A stretch of 64,000 nucleotides of DNA from Vandiemenella viatica (Eukaryota; Arthropoda; Insecta; Orthoptera; Morabidae): contig CM061920.1 in NCBI GenBank assembly GCA_031002005.1, positions 49,392,610 through 49,456,609 of the forward strand. The letters are read 5' to 3'. Both the position numbers and the translations under genes were made by a program. This document shows, piece after piece, positions 10,620 through 21,299 of the stretch (position 1 is its first letter; every line of letters starts with the position of its first letter). Below the pieces are notes generated by a model. It saw only the letters and a program-made list of their open reading frames with translations. It ran no database searches and had not been told where the DNA came from.

Positions 10620-12165
10620 CTCCAGCAGTTGAGGTGGCTGTCCCCGATCTGAAGCAACAGGTGGTGGGACACATGGAGAAAACACCCTTCTAAGTTTTCT
10701 GGACAATCTGAATACCTTTAATAACTCGCTGAATTTCACATGGACCTACTCCCACACCCAGGCCAAATTCTTGGATGTGGATCTGTCCCTCTCCAATGGC
10801 CACCTCAGATTCTCAGTCCACACCAAACCCACCAACTTACAGCAGTACCTCCATTTTGACAGTTACCATTTTGTATCATACCAAACGTTCCCTCCACTAC
10901 AGTCTTGGCATTCGAGGCAGTCGTATATGCTCCAACCAGAAATCCTTGATGGAGTATTCAAATAACATCTCACAAGGATTGGTATCCCATGACTATCCCC
11001 CAGCTTTGGCTCACAAGCAACTTTCATGAGCCACATTACAACCGGCTCATACTATTGACTGCCCCAAAAACCAACCATAGTCCAGGCCTGGTTACACAAT
11101 ACTTCCCTGGCCTTGAATCCATCAATAGAATCCTTCAGCAGGTGTATGATTTCCTACTGATCTGCCCAGAAATGAGATCCATTCTTCCAAAAATCCTTGC
11201 TGCCCCCCCCCCCCCCCAGAACTTGTTTCAGCACGCCTCCCAACGTAAGCCAACTCCACAAAAACAGGCTTCCTCATCCCATCTAATGGCCTCAAGGCTC
11301 TTTACCAATCAATAGACACTAGTTGTAAGATGTGCCGCAATCACCATGCCTCCACCACTTTCACCAACCCTATCACTGCATTCCTATCATTTTCCTATCA
11401 TACGACATGCCACCTATGAAACCTCCTATGTAATATACCAGCTACCCTACAAACACTGCGTAACTTCCTATATTGGTTTGACTACCAATCCATTAGCCAT
11501 AAGACTGAATGGCCACTGACAGTATTCATTCAGAATCCAAAACATCCAGTAGTTGTCCATGCCATCTCCCATGACAACAATAATTTTAATTTTTGTTTTA
11601 CAGTCCATGCTATCAGTGTCCTCCCAAACAACAGCAGTTCCTCTGAACTCAGAAGGTGGGGGTTACCTACCAATACACACTGTGCACAAGCCAACCTCCT
11701 GGTCTCGATTTGGGATAATACCCAGTCAGTACTTTTCCTTCCCTCTATCCTCTCCTTGCCTCCATCCCCACTGTCTAAATTGAACCACCGCATACCAGTG
11801 GTGGTGGTTTAACTGCATAGATTATCTAATTTTATATTTTCTTTCTTTACTTATTTATTCTTGCTTACTTAGATTTATGTTGTGAAGATTTTACTGTATT
11901 ATTCTGCTCTTTTCACAACATTTTGCACTGCTTGGGTACTAACTTCAATTAACTATCCCCTTCTTTCTGTCCTCTCTTTGAATTTACCGGTCAGTCTGTG
12001 AGATAGTCTTCTACAATATCCACCATCTATAATGTTCTCCTGTCGACAAAGGGCCAAGATCCGAAACATACATTGTTATGCAACCATCATTTAAGGTAAT
12101 TGGTGGTTGATTCTGCTATCCTATTTTGTAATTCCTATTTGTTACTTAGCATTATTTTCTGGTTA
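10620..12165 (+). mobile_element. Penelope-like element copy A, reverse transcriptase tail plus GIY-YIG
   Basis: The plus strand reads through the C-terminal part of a PLE polyprotein. FTWTYSHTQAKFLDVDLSLS at about 10737-10796 and KPTNLQQYLHFDSYHF (10826-10875) are typical of the region after the PLE reverse transcriptase core. At 11400-11510 HATYETSYVIYQL, SYIGLTTNPLAIRLNGH form the GIY-YIG endonuclease. Stops and frame changes break it. The 3' tail (12000-12165) has ctcctgtcgacaaagggcc followed by gatccgaaac, the same type of tail as in copies B. It ends at a (TA)n tract. Confidence 0.82.
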
Positions 12166-12193
12166 TTATATATATATATATATATATATATAG
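12166..12193. repeat. (TA)n microsatellite between PLE copies
   Basis: A run of TA dinucleotides of about 27 bases separates the 3' tail of PLE copy A from the 3' tail of the minus-strand PLE copy. A second (TA)n tract sits at the outer end of the inverted partner (14871-14886). Confidence 0.9.
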
Positions 12194-12214
12194 GTATTAA
12201 GTAGCTATAAGGAA

Positions 12215-13943
12215 CCAAATTAGGATAGGGAAATGAGCCACCACTTACCTTTAGATGATGGATGTGGGGCGTGGACACACAGAGAAGACAATACCACAAT
12301 TGATAAAGAGATTTTCGGGATGAGCCCTTTGTCAACAGGACAACATTATGGAAGGTGGGTGATGGAGACTGTCTCATGGAAAGACTGTTGGCCAGGAAAA
12401 TAGTGGGGATAAATTCAAACAGAGGAAAAGTAGGGGCAGTGATTCAGAGCTAATACCCAAGCATAGATAAATGTCCAAACTGATCAATGGTTGGTGGGAA
12501 GAGCAAAATATAATTAAATCTAAATAAAAAATATATAAAAATAATAATACAATAATACTTAATTTTTTAAAAACCAAAGACTCTATGAAGTAAACATCAC
12601 CATTAGTTAGTGGTTATTCAATATATGAAGTGGGGATGGAGGCAAAGATAGGATTAATAAAGGGGTAAACATAAGTAAAAATAATAATAATAATGATTGG
12701 ATATTATCTGAAGTTGAGACCAAGTGGTTGCCTTGTGCCCCAGTCTGTACTGGTAGGCAGGTTCCCACCTTCTTAGTTCAGTGAGTTCAGAGGAGCTGCT
12801 GCTATTAGGGAGGATTCTGATAGCATGGGCAGCAACTGGGTGCTTTGGGTTCCATGTGAACACCGTCTGTCGGTGGCCATTTATTCTTATGGAAAGTGGA
12901 TTTGTGGTCAAACCTACATATGAAGCCAGGCAGTGGTTGCATGTTAACTGGTAAATTACATGAGAAGTTTCACAGGTGGCATATCCTATGATAGGGAAGC
13001 TTTCCCCTGTCACAGGGTTGGTGAATCAATTTTTTTTTTATGAATAATTGTAACCCAATGCAAATGGGAGGATCCTGTTAACGGATTCGAGGCCTGGGTA
13101 GTATTGTGTGACCAAGACTGGATTGTGGCTGGTTTTTGCAGGTTTCGGTTTACTGATGGGCTGAGTAGGTTGTAATGTTGCCTGTGAAAGCTGTTTGTTC
13201 ACCAAAGCTGGAGGGTAGTTGCAAGAAATGCTTGTGAAATACTGTTTGAATAATCCATGAGGGAATGTTGGTTGGAGCACATGCGACTGACTCGAATGCC
13301 TAGACTGTAGAGGATGGAACGCTTGGTATGGTATGGGTGGCAACTGTCGAAATGGATATACTGTTGAAGTTTGGTGGGTTTGATGTGGACTGAAGAGTTG
13401 AAGCCATTGGAGAGGTATAAATCCACATCCAATAATGTGGCCTGGGTGTGGAGTAGGACCAAGAGAATTTCAGCATGCTAAATGTATTGAGAAGGTTCAG
13501 GAAATTTAGTAGTTCGTTTTCTCCATGCGTCCAAATCATAAAGATGTTGTCAATGAATCGAAGCCAAATGAGGGGTCTGAGAAGGACTTCCTCGAGAAAT
13601 GTCTGTTCCAGATGGCCCATGAACATCTGGAGGGGGCGATGCGAGTGCCCACAGCAGTGCCACAGGAGAAGTCATCATTATTGAGAATCAGGTGCACCAA
13701 TTTTATGAGGAGGGATGTCATTGGGGGGGGGGGGTCACTGGTCCAGAAAATTTTCCATGGCCCTGAGGCTGAGCCAGTGTGGAATGCATGTGTACAAGGG
13801 CGTGACGTCAATGGCAACTAGTATGGAGTTGGAAGGAAGAGGAGTGGGAATGGTAGAAAGCGAGAAGAGAAAGTGTTGGGTGTCCTTTATATGAGAAGGA
13901 AGCTGACTAACTATGGGTTGGAGGTAATGGTTAACCACGACAG
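12215..13943 (-). mobile_element. Penelope-like element copy B, minus strand, RT and GIY-YIG
   Basis: From 13943 down to 12215 the minus strand shows PLE reverse transcriptase and endonuclease blocks. These are ILVAIDVTPLYTCIPH near 13820, a GTAVGTRIAP-type block near 13650, and RFIDNIFMIWTHGENELLNF near 13560. Next are SWSYSTPRPHYW, a KPT-like block, and then YATCETSHVIYQLTCNHC, SYVGLTTNPLSIRINGHR at about 12990-12870 (GIY-YIG). The RT centre normally reads IDDIF, so the IDN change would abolish catalysis. Frameshifts separate the blocks. The 3' tail contains CTGTTGACAAAGGGCTCATC followed by CCGAAA at about 12350-12315, a hammerhead-like segment. Confidence 0.85.
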
Positions 13944-14870
13944 AAATGCGCTCAGTTGGCTCTTTCCCACGCAATCGACTGTGTTGCAAGATGTGCAACA
14001 TATACCATGCCTCAACTACTTTCACCAACCCTGTCACAGGGGAAAGCTTCCCTATCATAGGATACGCCACCTGTGAAACTTCTCATGTAATTTACCAGTT
14101 AACATGCAACCACTGCCTGGCTTCATATAGAGGTTTGACCACAAATCCACTTTCCATAAGAATAAATGGCCACCGACAGACGGTGTTCACACGGAACCCA
14201 AAGCACCCAGTTGCTGCCCAAGCCATCATCCATGACTCAAATAATTTCTTATTTCACAGTCCATGCTATCAGAGTCCTCCCTAATAGCAGCAGCTCCTCT
14301 GAACTCGCTGAACTCAGAAGGTTGGAACTTGCCTACCAGTACAAACTGGGCACAAGGCACCCACCTGGTCTCAACTTCAGATAATACCGAATCATTATTA
14401 TTATTATTATTTTTAGTTATGTTTACCCCTTTTTTAATCCTATCTTTGCCTCCATCCCCACTACATATATTGAACCACCTCTAACTTATGGTGATGTTTA
14501 CTTCATAGAGTCTTTGGTTTAAAAAAAATTAAGTATTATTGTATTATTATTTTTTATGTATTTTTTATTTAGATTTAATTATGTTTTGCTCTTCCCACCA
14601 ACCAGAGATCAGTTTGGACATTTACCTATGCTTGGGTATTAGCTCTGAATGACTGCCCCTACTTTTCCTCTGTTAGAATTTACCCCCACCATTTTCCTGG
14701 CCAACAGTCTCTCCGTGCCCATCACCCACCTCCCATAATTTTCTCCTGTAGACAAAGGGCTCATCCCGAATTTTTTTTTTATCAGTTGTTTTTTTGTCTT
14801 CTCTGTGTGTTCGCACCCCACATCCATCATCTAAAGGTAAGTGGTGGCTCATTTCCCTATCCTAATTTGG
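13944..14870 (+). mobile_element. Penelope-like element copy B', plus strand, GIY-YIG and 3' tail
   Basis: A 5'-truncated plus-strand PLE copy. It starts near 13944 just before the zinc-like CCKMCNIYHA motif. It contains YATCETSHVIYQLTCNHC and SYRGLTTNPLSIRINGHRQT (14060-14190), where the YIG position reads YRG, then the same 3' tail as the minus-strand copy. 14024-14870 is the inverted repeat of 13023-12215. The two copies are joined by their truncated 5' sides near 13944. The outer 3' end touches a (TA)n tract that was later the target of a Helitron. Confidence 0.85.
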
Positions 14871-14886
14871 TTGATATATATATATA

Positions 14887-16586
14887 TCCTATTATATAAA
14901 ACGCTAACGTGGCGTCTGCATGCGTCGTCTATAGCTGCTACACGTATTGGCTACAGAACGGTCACGTGACAGCCGTCACTCACCAATCAACAGCCACCAT
15001 ATTACATTCCTTCCTTCATGTTGTATTTTGTTTATTTACTACAGCTAGATGCAGAAACTCATATAAGGAGAAGAAGATTCAATATTTAAGCTATTTTACC
15101 TGTATCAGTTAGACGCAGAAATTCATGTAAGGAGAAGGGAATTCAATATTTACGCTATTTTATCTATATCAGTGATGAGGACTAGGTTAAACCATAACCT
15201 ATGAATTTTTTTAGGCATACGGAAGAAACAACGAAGTTTATTAAAAACTAGGAGAAACGTAGGTAATGCGAAATGTATTAGTCAAATAAATAACAGTTAT
15301 CCGTTTTCGAAATTATACTCCCCGTCATATGAAGTGAAATGCATTTATTTATTTTAAAATATTAACTAAATACTCTGATAATCTAACCAGAGTAACGTAT
15401 TCATATAACGAAAGATATAATTAAAAACGATTCTTTTCCTTACCAGCTTTTCCTGAATAAATTCCTACTACCATTATAGATGATACCCTTAGTATTTGAT
15501 ACATGTGTTAGCTATTAAATGAGATTTAAGATGACCTTTTTATTAGATTTAAATCATCAACTGTATAATTGCTGTATGTGACACTCGCAATTCAACAACG
15601 ATATTATTGCCTCAAAATAGCAGTGAGCAGAGATATTAGAAATACGGAGAGCAGGGGAAAAAAATTAATGCGAGGTAATTATATGTCACAAAGTTGCAAT
15701 TAGTACGTTCGTTTAAATTTACATATTGCTTTTTATTCATCTACGACAGCCAGATGCAAAAATTAATGTAAGGAGAAGGGTATTTATCCTATGTTTACAT
15801 TATATTACCTGTATCAGTTAGATGATGAGAAACAATGAAGGTAATTCAAAACTCAGAGAAACGTACGAATCGCAAAATGTATCCACCCAGATAAATGACC
15901 GTTATCCGTTTTTGATATTATAGTAAAATTAAAGTAAAATGAACTTATTTAAATAAATCATAGTAAAATACTCCGATAATCTAACCTCAGTATGGTACTC
16001 TTATCATGAAAATATCATTAAAAATGGTTGATATTCGCTTTTCCATACAAGTTTTTCCAGAATAAATCCAGACAACCACCATAGGTGCTGCCCGTCATTA
16101 TTCATATGAGGGTAATAAAATCTATGATTTTCGAATGCAACGTTGTGGCCAAGTAGACCAGAATCGTAACTGACACATTTTGTTGCAGCATAATTCGCTC
16201 TGAAATCAGTTTTACAAACCATTTAAACTGCTTTCATAAGCGCCATGTTACTGAACGTATTAATTAATGCGGGTGAAAGTAGTTCCATACCTATCGTGCT
16301 GAATTGTGCCTGGACCAGGAATAAAACTGATATTACACGGACAGCAAAAGTTTTCGGGAATCCTAATTTGTTTTTAATTTTATTGGTTCTATACTTTCGT
16401 CGTCATTAATTCAGTAGAAGTTACTGCAGTATTGCTATGTGAACAGCAAATCAAATATTTAGAACATTACAAAATCAAGACAATTAGCATTATGTAATCA
16501 CAATTCCGTATAATTAACCAACTGCAAAGAAAAGGAACTGCCAGAATATGGCATTCAAACCGTCATTTTTGACGGGCTCGAAGCTA

Positions 16587-16587
<1 letters not shown>
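14887..16587 (+). mobile_element. non-autonomous Helitron
   Basis: The element begins with TC (tcctattatataaaacgcta) right after an A at 14886 and ends with CTAG at 16584-16587 right before a T. That is the Helitron signature of insertion between A and T without target duplication. A perfect 6-bp hairpin CCGTCA-TTTT-TGACGG lies at 16560-16575, 8 bases before CTAG, as expected for the 3' terminator. The 1,701-bp interior has no Rep/helicase ORF. A ~70-bp unit (gcagaaa-tcat-taaggagaag) occurs at 15050, 15117 and 15752, and 15120-15520 is loosely repeated at 15760-16110. It sits inside the (TA)n tract that flanked PLE copy B'. Confidence 0.92.
16559..16587 (+). terminator. Helitron 3' hairpin and CTAG terminus
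   Basis: CCGTCA, a TTTT loop and TGACGG form a stem of 6 bp, followed by gctcgaag and CTAG. In Helitrons this structure marks the end of the transferred strand for rolling-circle replication. Confidence 0.9.
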
Positions 16588-16624
<37 letters not shown>

Positions 16625-16682
16625 TGGGGACACACACGTCTATTATATATATTATATATAATAGACGTGTGTGTCCCCGATT
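16588..16682. repeat. (TA)n tract followed by a short perfect-like palindrome
   Basis: 16588-16620 is (TA)n. Next, 16623-16681 is an inverted repeat with arms of about 28 bp around a tatatata centre. The left arm reads ggggacacacacgtctatta and the right arm mirrors it. The right arm is the beginning of the first satellite unit, so the left arm is an inverted scrap of the same satellite. Confidence 0.85.
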
Positions 16683-18800
16683 TTTTCACTCTGAAGTCTC
16701 CACTACCTAGCGCAGACCACTGGTGTTTATGTGTGGTAGTAGCATGGAGTTCCCCGTTGTCCACAACTTTGGACAAATTCTGATAGCTGTAAGGGAGTGG
16801 GATATAGAGTGGTTGAAAGAGATCAATCTGGACATTTTTATATTTTGACCATGTGTCTCCCTATATTTCTCTATGCTACCACAACTACATTTCACAGACC
16901 ACTGGTGTATGTGTGTAGTAGCAGCATTGAGTCTCCCATCATCACTGTGGTGGTTGCATGTCAGTAACTATGGGGGCATGGGATATATGGTGGTTGAAAG
17001 TGGTTGACCTGGGGCACTTTCATATTTCAACCACAGACCTGTGTGACCCGATATTTCACTTTGCAACCAACACGGACCACTGGTGTTTGTATGGGGTAGT
17101 AGCATGGATACACCCATCGTGCACAATGTTCGCCAAATGTCGGTAGCTGTGGAGGTGTGAGAGTAGTGTTGTAAGAAAAACGTTTTTTTTTTTTTTTCTG
17201 ACTTAAGAAAATAAAAAAAAAAAACATGAAAAAAAAACTGAAAAAAAAACGTGTTTTTTTTTTGGGACAAGTTTTTTTTCATAACTACTAAATCTCAAAT
17301 TTGTAAGGCATTTATCGTTTAATATGAATGTTTTTAACTTTATACCAAGTACTTATCTTAATTTTTAAATCTACTATATCTTTCTGGTTCAATAGAAAAG
17401 AAAATTAAGAAAATATTGGCAACATTGACTGAAGTTTTCTTTTATGAACGGGGACTTCCAGAAAGAGGCTAGGTTGCGTGAGAAGGATTCCCCGTTGTTT
17501 GGATTGATACTTGCTATTTGAACTAGTGCCGCCAACCCTGCAAATTTATCTGTAGACCTATGGATCTTTTCAAAAATTAGGTATTTAAATTTATCTATGG
17601 CTTTTTGCCTCTTTTTATTACTTATTGTGCTTTTCTTATATTCATATACTTGTTAAACTCTCAGCGTATAGTGATACTGAATCATTAAATTGTCAGTAAT
17701 TATGAATCGTTTCCTTGCAACCGTTGGCGTAAACCAACAATTGAAAAAGAAATAAAGCTACTATTTTGTATGATAATAGATTTAAATTCAAACTTAAAAG
17801 ACCGTAATACAGAATTATCGGCACAGTCTTTACGCACAGTGCTCACAATTTAAAATTACAATCTCAAAATCTTTTGCGTACAATACAAGGACAACCAGTA
17901 AAAGAAAATGTAATTATTTCTGAAGTTATGGATCTAGAGGAGACAGAAGAAGAAACACAAAATTCCGACACAGACCAAACTAGTGTTGGTAGTGCTGATA
18001 CTAGTGAATGTGGTACTGACATAGAGGATGAATAAAATTATATTACCTATATAGATACATTTATGAATCATTATGTAAGACATTATATGATTCAGTAAGA
18101 TTTAAAACACACATCCAAAATGTAAGTTCCGTAAATAAAACTATAATTTATCAAATATACTGTTTTCTGAAGAAAAAAAAACAAATTTAGAAAAAAAGCA
18201 AGGGTGCTAGGTTTTTTTTTCACAAAGCTGAAAAAGACTTTTTTTTTCAGTTTGCAACACTATGTGGGAGATATGGTGGTTGAAAGTGGTCGAACTGGGA
18301 CATTTTTGTATTTCTGAAGGCATTTGTGTCACTTTGCTGCCACAAGAACATATCATGGACCACTGTTGTTTGAGTTTGGTAGTGGCCTCACGTCTCTCAT
18401 CGTGTACTATGGTGGTTAGATGTCAGTAGCTTTGGGGATGTACAAGATATGGTGGTTGAAAGGGATCGACCTACGGCATTTTCCTGTTTCTACCAAAGAC
18501 GTGTGTCCCTGTATTTCACCTTGCAGCTTAAGTACCTAGCACAGACAACTGGTGTTTGTGTGTAGTAGCAGCCTCAAGTCTCCCATCATGCACTATCTTA
18601 GATGTCGGTAGCTGTGGGGGTGTGGGAGATATGGTGGTTGAAAGTGTTCAACAAAGGGCATTTTTATATTTTAACAAAAGACATGTGTGTCCCTATATTA
18701 CACTTTCCAGCCACAATTACCCTGTGCAGATCACTGGTGTTTGTGTATGGTATTAACCTCGAGTCTCCCATCATGCACTATGGTGGTTACACATCGGTTG
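16664..18800 (+). repeat. ~180-bp tandem satellite, about six units, interrupted
   Basis: The anchor ggtgtttgtgtgtagtag (with variants) appears at about 16723, 16901, 17081, 18366, 18551 and 18736. After removing the 1,107 bases of an inserted hAT element and one target copy, the spacings are 178, 180, 178, 185 and 185. Each unit also contains a gtgtgtccc-atatttcac block, agtctcccatcat-type text and gggagatatggtggttgaaag. Units differ by roughly a tenth or more, so the array is not freshly amplified. Open frames across it are by-products of the repeat and not genes. Confidence 0.9.
17164..18262 (+). mobile_element. hAT-type element inserted in the satellite
   Basis: Terminal inverted repeats TAGTGTTGTAA and TTTGCAACACTA bound 1,099 bp. 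The 8-bp flanks tgtgagag (17156-17163) and tgtgggag (18263-18270) differ at one base and match the satellite unit, as expected of a hAT target duplication. Near 17850-18035 the plus strand reads an acidic protein tail (VMDLEETEEE, then GTDIEDE and a stop), perhaps the end of a lost transposase or captured ORF. A/T homopolymers border both ends internally. The rest shows no transposase, so this is probably a deletion derivative. Confidence 0.85.
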
Positions 18801-20049
18801 CTATCAATTAAAACTAGTTATAGCTTAAAATAAAAAGGCGTTAGCTGGATAGTGAAATTTTAAACTTTTGCTTTACATTACACGAGAATAAAAGTAAAAT
18901 GTAAAACGTAATTTTGAGTGATGAAAGACAACACAAAATATTACAAGGGTTAGAAAGCAGCAACATACATTAAATAAAAGAAAATATTTTAAGAAAACCA
19001 TAGATACATTTTTTTTTTGGGGGGGGGGGGGGAACAGAGTATTTAAGAAGTTAAATTAAATTACTAAAATGAAAGCTAAAAATTTAATAACATCAGCATA
19101 AAGAGATTTTAGGAAAAATTTATGATTACATAAAATGTTCCAAATAAAATGGTCTATATCACATAAAAGATTAAAAAACATCAGAGCAAATTTTAAATCA
19201 GGAATTGTTGCTGAACCTATAAAAACTCAGCTTTTCTCTACTCACTGGTCAGTCGTTCACAAGGCAGCCTCCAAGTTGGTTGCTTTTGTGATCACGGAAC
19301 GAGGAGCAGGGACTTCAAGTATTACATAGTTTGAAATATTTTAGAACATAGAATTTAAGCTGTCAAGTAACGTTTTGAACTTTATAAATGGTTTGTGTGA
19401 CATTAACACAGAAGCCTTTGTGAGTGAAACAACTTTACAGCACTTAGCAGGATTTCATCATGAGCTGAAACTTTAGCTTCATCCTTCAGAAAACTTTTGA
19501 GTAATTTATCAGAAATTTCTTTGACTGTTTGTGAATTGTTAAGTCATGATGACCTACTTTCTTCGCTAAGAATTTTGAGGATTCTGATGCCAGCCTAAGG
19601 TTTTATGGCTGATACTAGTATTCAGTTCACAAGACCATTTTAAAGAATATATCAAATTATTTCATTATGTTTACCCATTATCTGTTGCAGGATTATTCAA
19701 ACAGATTGACGTCCGTTTTAAAGAATTCTAGCAACTTCAATGATTGTCAGAGTTTAAGCATATATCTGTGCAAAAAAAACAAGCCGCAGATTGTTTAATA
19801 AAGCCTCACAAAGTTGCCAATGAATTTAAATTGGTTTGAGGTGTTTTTCAGTAAAAACCTAATCACGGAACGCCCCTCACAACTCACAGGATTTGCTATT
19901 GACGTGTGCATTGCAATAATTGACAACAAACATAGTAGAAAAATTATAGTCCTTACGATATGACAGCTTGATGTGTATAGAAACACTTTTAACACCAAGA
20001 TGGTGGCTCCATCTCTATGCTAGGCACAAATGTAAGTTACTGTTGGATA
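18801..20049. other. no recognised feature
   Basis: AT-rich sequence with a G run at 19019-19032. A stretch at 19400-19850 has a coding-like look in short pieces but no motif I can name. It may be a decayed transposon. Confidence 0.4.
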
Positions 20050-20631
20050 GCTCTCATATTTTGCATATAGTCTGAGATTTGTACGGATATCCTGGCCCGA
20101 AGCCATACTGATGACTTGAAAATGACTTACGTTGCTCTAAAACTTTTCCGATGTGGTTGCATATCAATTTCTCCATTAATTTACCTATCACTGATGACAA
20201 AGTGATTGGCTTGTAAATTTTGACCCAATTTGTAACCCCTCCTGTATGAACCAGTACTTTGAGCAAACTAACGCAATTTTCCAGTCCTCTGGTAAGCAGG
20301 CTCAAAGTAATTAATGTTTCAATTAAGGTACAATGTCACATTCTGCTATCTTTAAAACATCTGAAGTAACATTATCTACCCCAGGCCCTTTATGATTTTT
20401 TTTATCTTTCTTAGTTACTTTGTGATATCCTCAGGATGAATTTCAAATTTTTCATTTTTCTCATTTCTAATTGTGTGAATAAGCTTATTCTTCGATTTAC
20501 ACCCACTCATGCCTCATAGTCCCTAATGGTATCATTAAACCAGTTGTTTAAAATCTCTGCCTATTTCAAATCCACAGTAAAATCATCTTCATCCTTATCT
20601 ATAACTGTCTCAAAACCCTTGTTTCACCTAT

Positions 20632-20836
20632 TCATCAGAAGACGAAAGCCACAATAAGATGGCAGAAACGTTGGGTTTAAATATATCGACGCGGCTCCAC
20701 CCGGAGAACCAAGATAATACATACAGTGACCGTGGAAGCCTTCATAATCCTCGCTTCACCTGTTTTGTAGTACCAAGATAATATATACAGTGACCGTGGA
20801 AGCCTTCATAATCCTCGCTTCACTTGTTTTGTAGTA
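20632..20836 (+). repeat. hammerhead-like repeat plus 64-bp tandem duplication
   Basis: 20632-20706 contains aagccacaataagatggc followed by GAAACGTTGGG and cggctccacccggagaacca. It is the same family as the palindromic copy at 23517-23690. Directly downstream a 64-bp unit (accaagataata-acatacagtgaccgtggaagcc to cacctgttttgtagt) occurs twice in a row, at about 20709-20772 and 20773-20836, with two or three differences. The block interrupts LINE-B text. Confidence 0.65.
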
Positions 20837-20990
20837 TAGAAGCATCTATCAGTGGCCATCCTGCACCAATAACATTCTTCACATACCCATCTTTAGACAC
20901 CTTCTTTGCAATTATCAAATCCTTGTTTAGTTGTTTCAAGTATTCCCTACTGCCTTGCTGGCTCTTAACACTGTTACGGTCTCTTCTAAT

Positions 20991-21299
20991 CAGGCCCGCC
21001 GTAAGCGGGCGTGCAAGGCGTGCACCGCACGCGGGCGGCACATCAAGGGGGGGGGGGGGGGTGGCAAAACGAGTGATTTACAATCGCCGCCCCCGTGATA
21101 GTTGCCACTCCATTGTCACCGCGACGAAATTAGCAGCATATTATGTAGCAGGCGACACTCAGGATGACAACAATGGGGGCGGCAAATAATGTTCGGAGGG
21201 CGGCAATCTCACAGTTTTTTGACCCGGTTCGGAAATTTCCTAGATCCACCACTGGCTGTAGTTAGACAGGGGGCGCACTAACAGCTAGCGGCAGGCCTG
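20991..21299. mobile_element. hAT MITE with 8-bp target duplication
   Basis: A GC-rich 309-bp element in AT-rich surroundings. Ends are CAGGCCCGCCG and, inverted, CAGGCCTGCCG. Flanks cttctaat (20983-20990) and cttctaac (21300-21307) match in 7 of 8 positions and join LINE-B text that is continuous when the element is removed. Inside are gcgggcggcac and gggggcggcaaa blocks and a G run at 21047-21061. No ORF of note. The terminal sequence and 8-bp duplication fit hAT. Confidence 0.87.

Noticed and set aside
11203..11218. Runs of C or G (also 13724-13735, 19019-19032, 21047-21061, 29526-29541, 53942-53954, 63010-63024) as functional sites
   Set aside because: Long homopolymers of this kind often have uncertain length in assemblies, and they fall inside different repeats without a shared context.
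13525..13821. 98-residue plus-strand open frame
   Set aside because: Shadow of the minus-strand PLE reverse transcriptase.
16958..17282. Several overlapping open frames in both directions
   Set aside because: They follow the ~180-bp satellite units and the homopolymers of the hAT end; no family resemblance.
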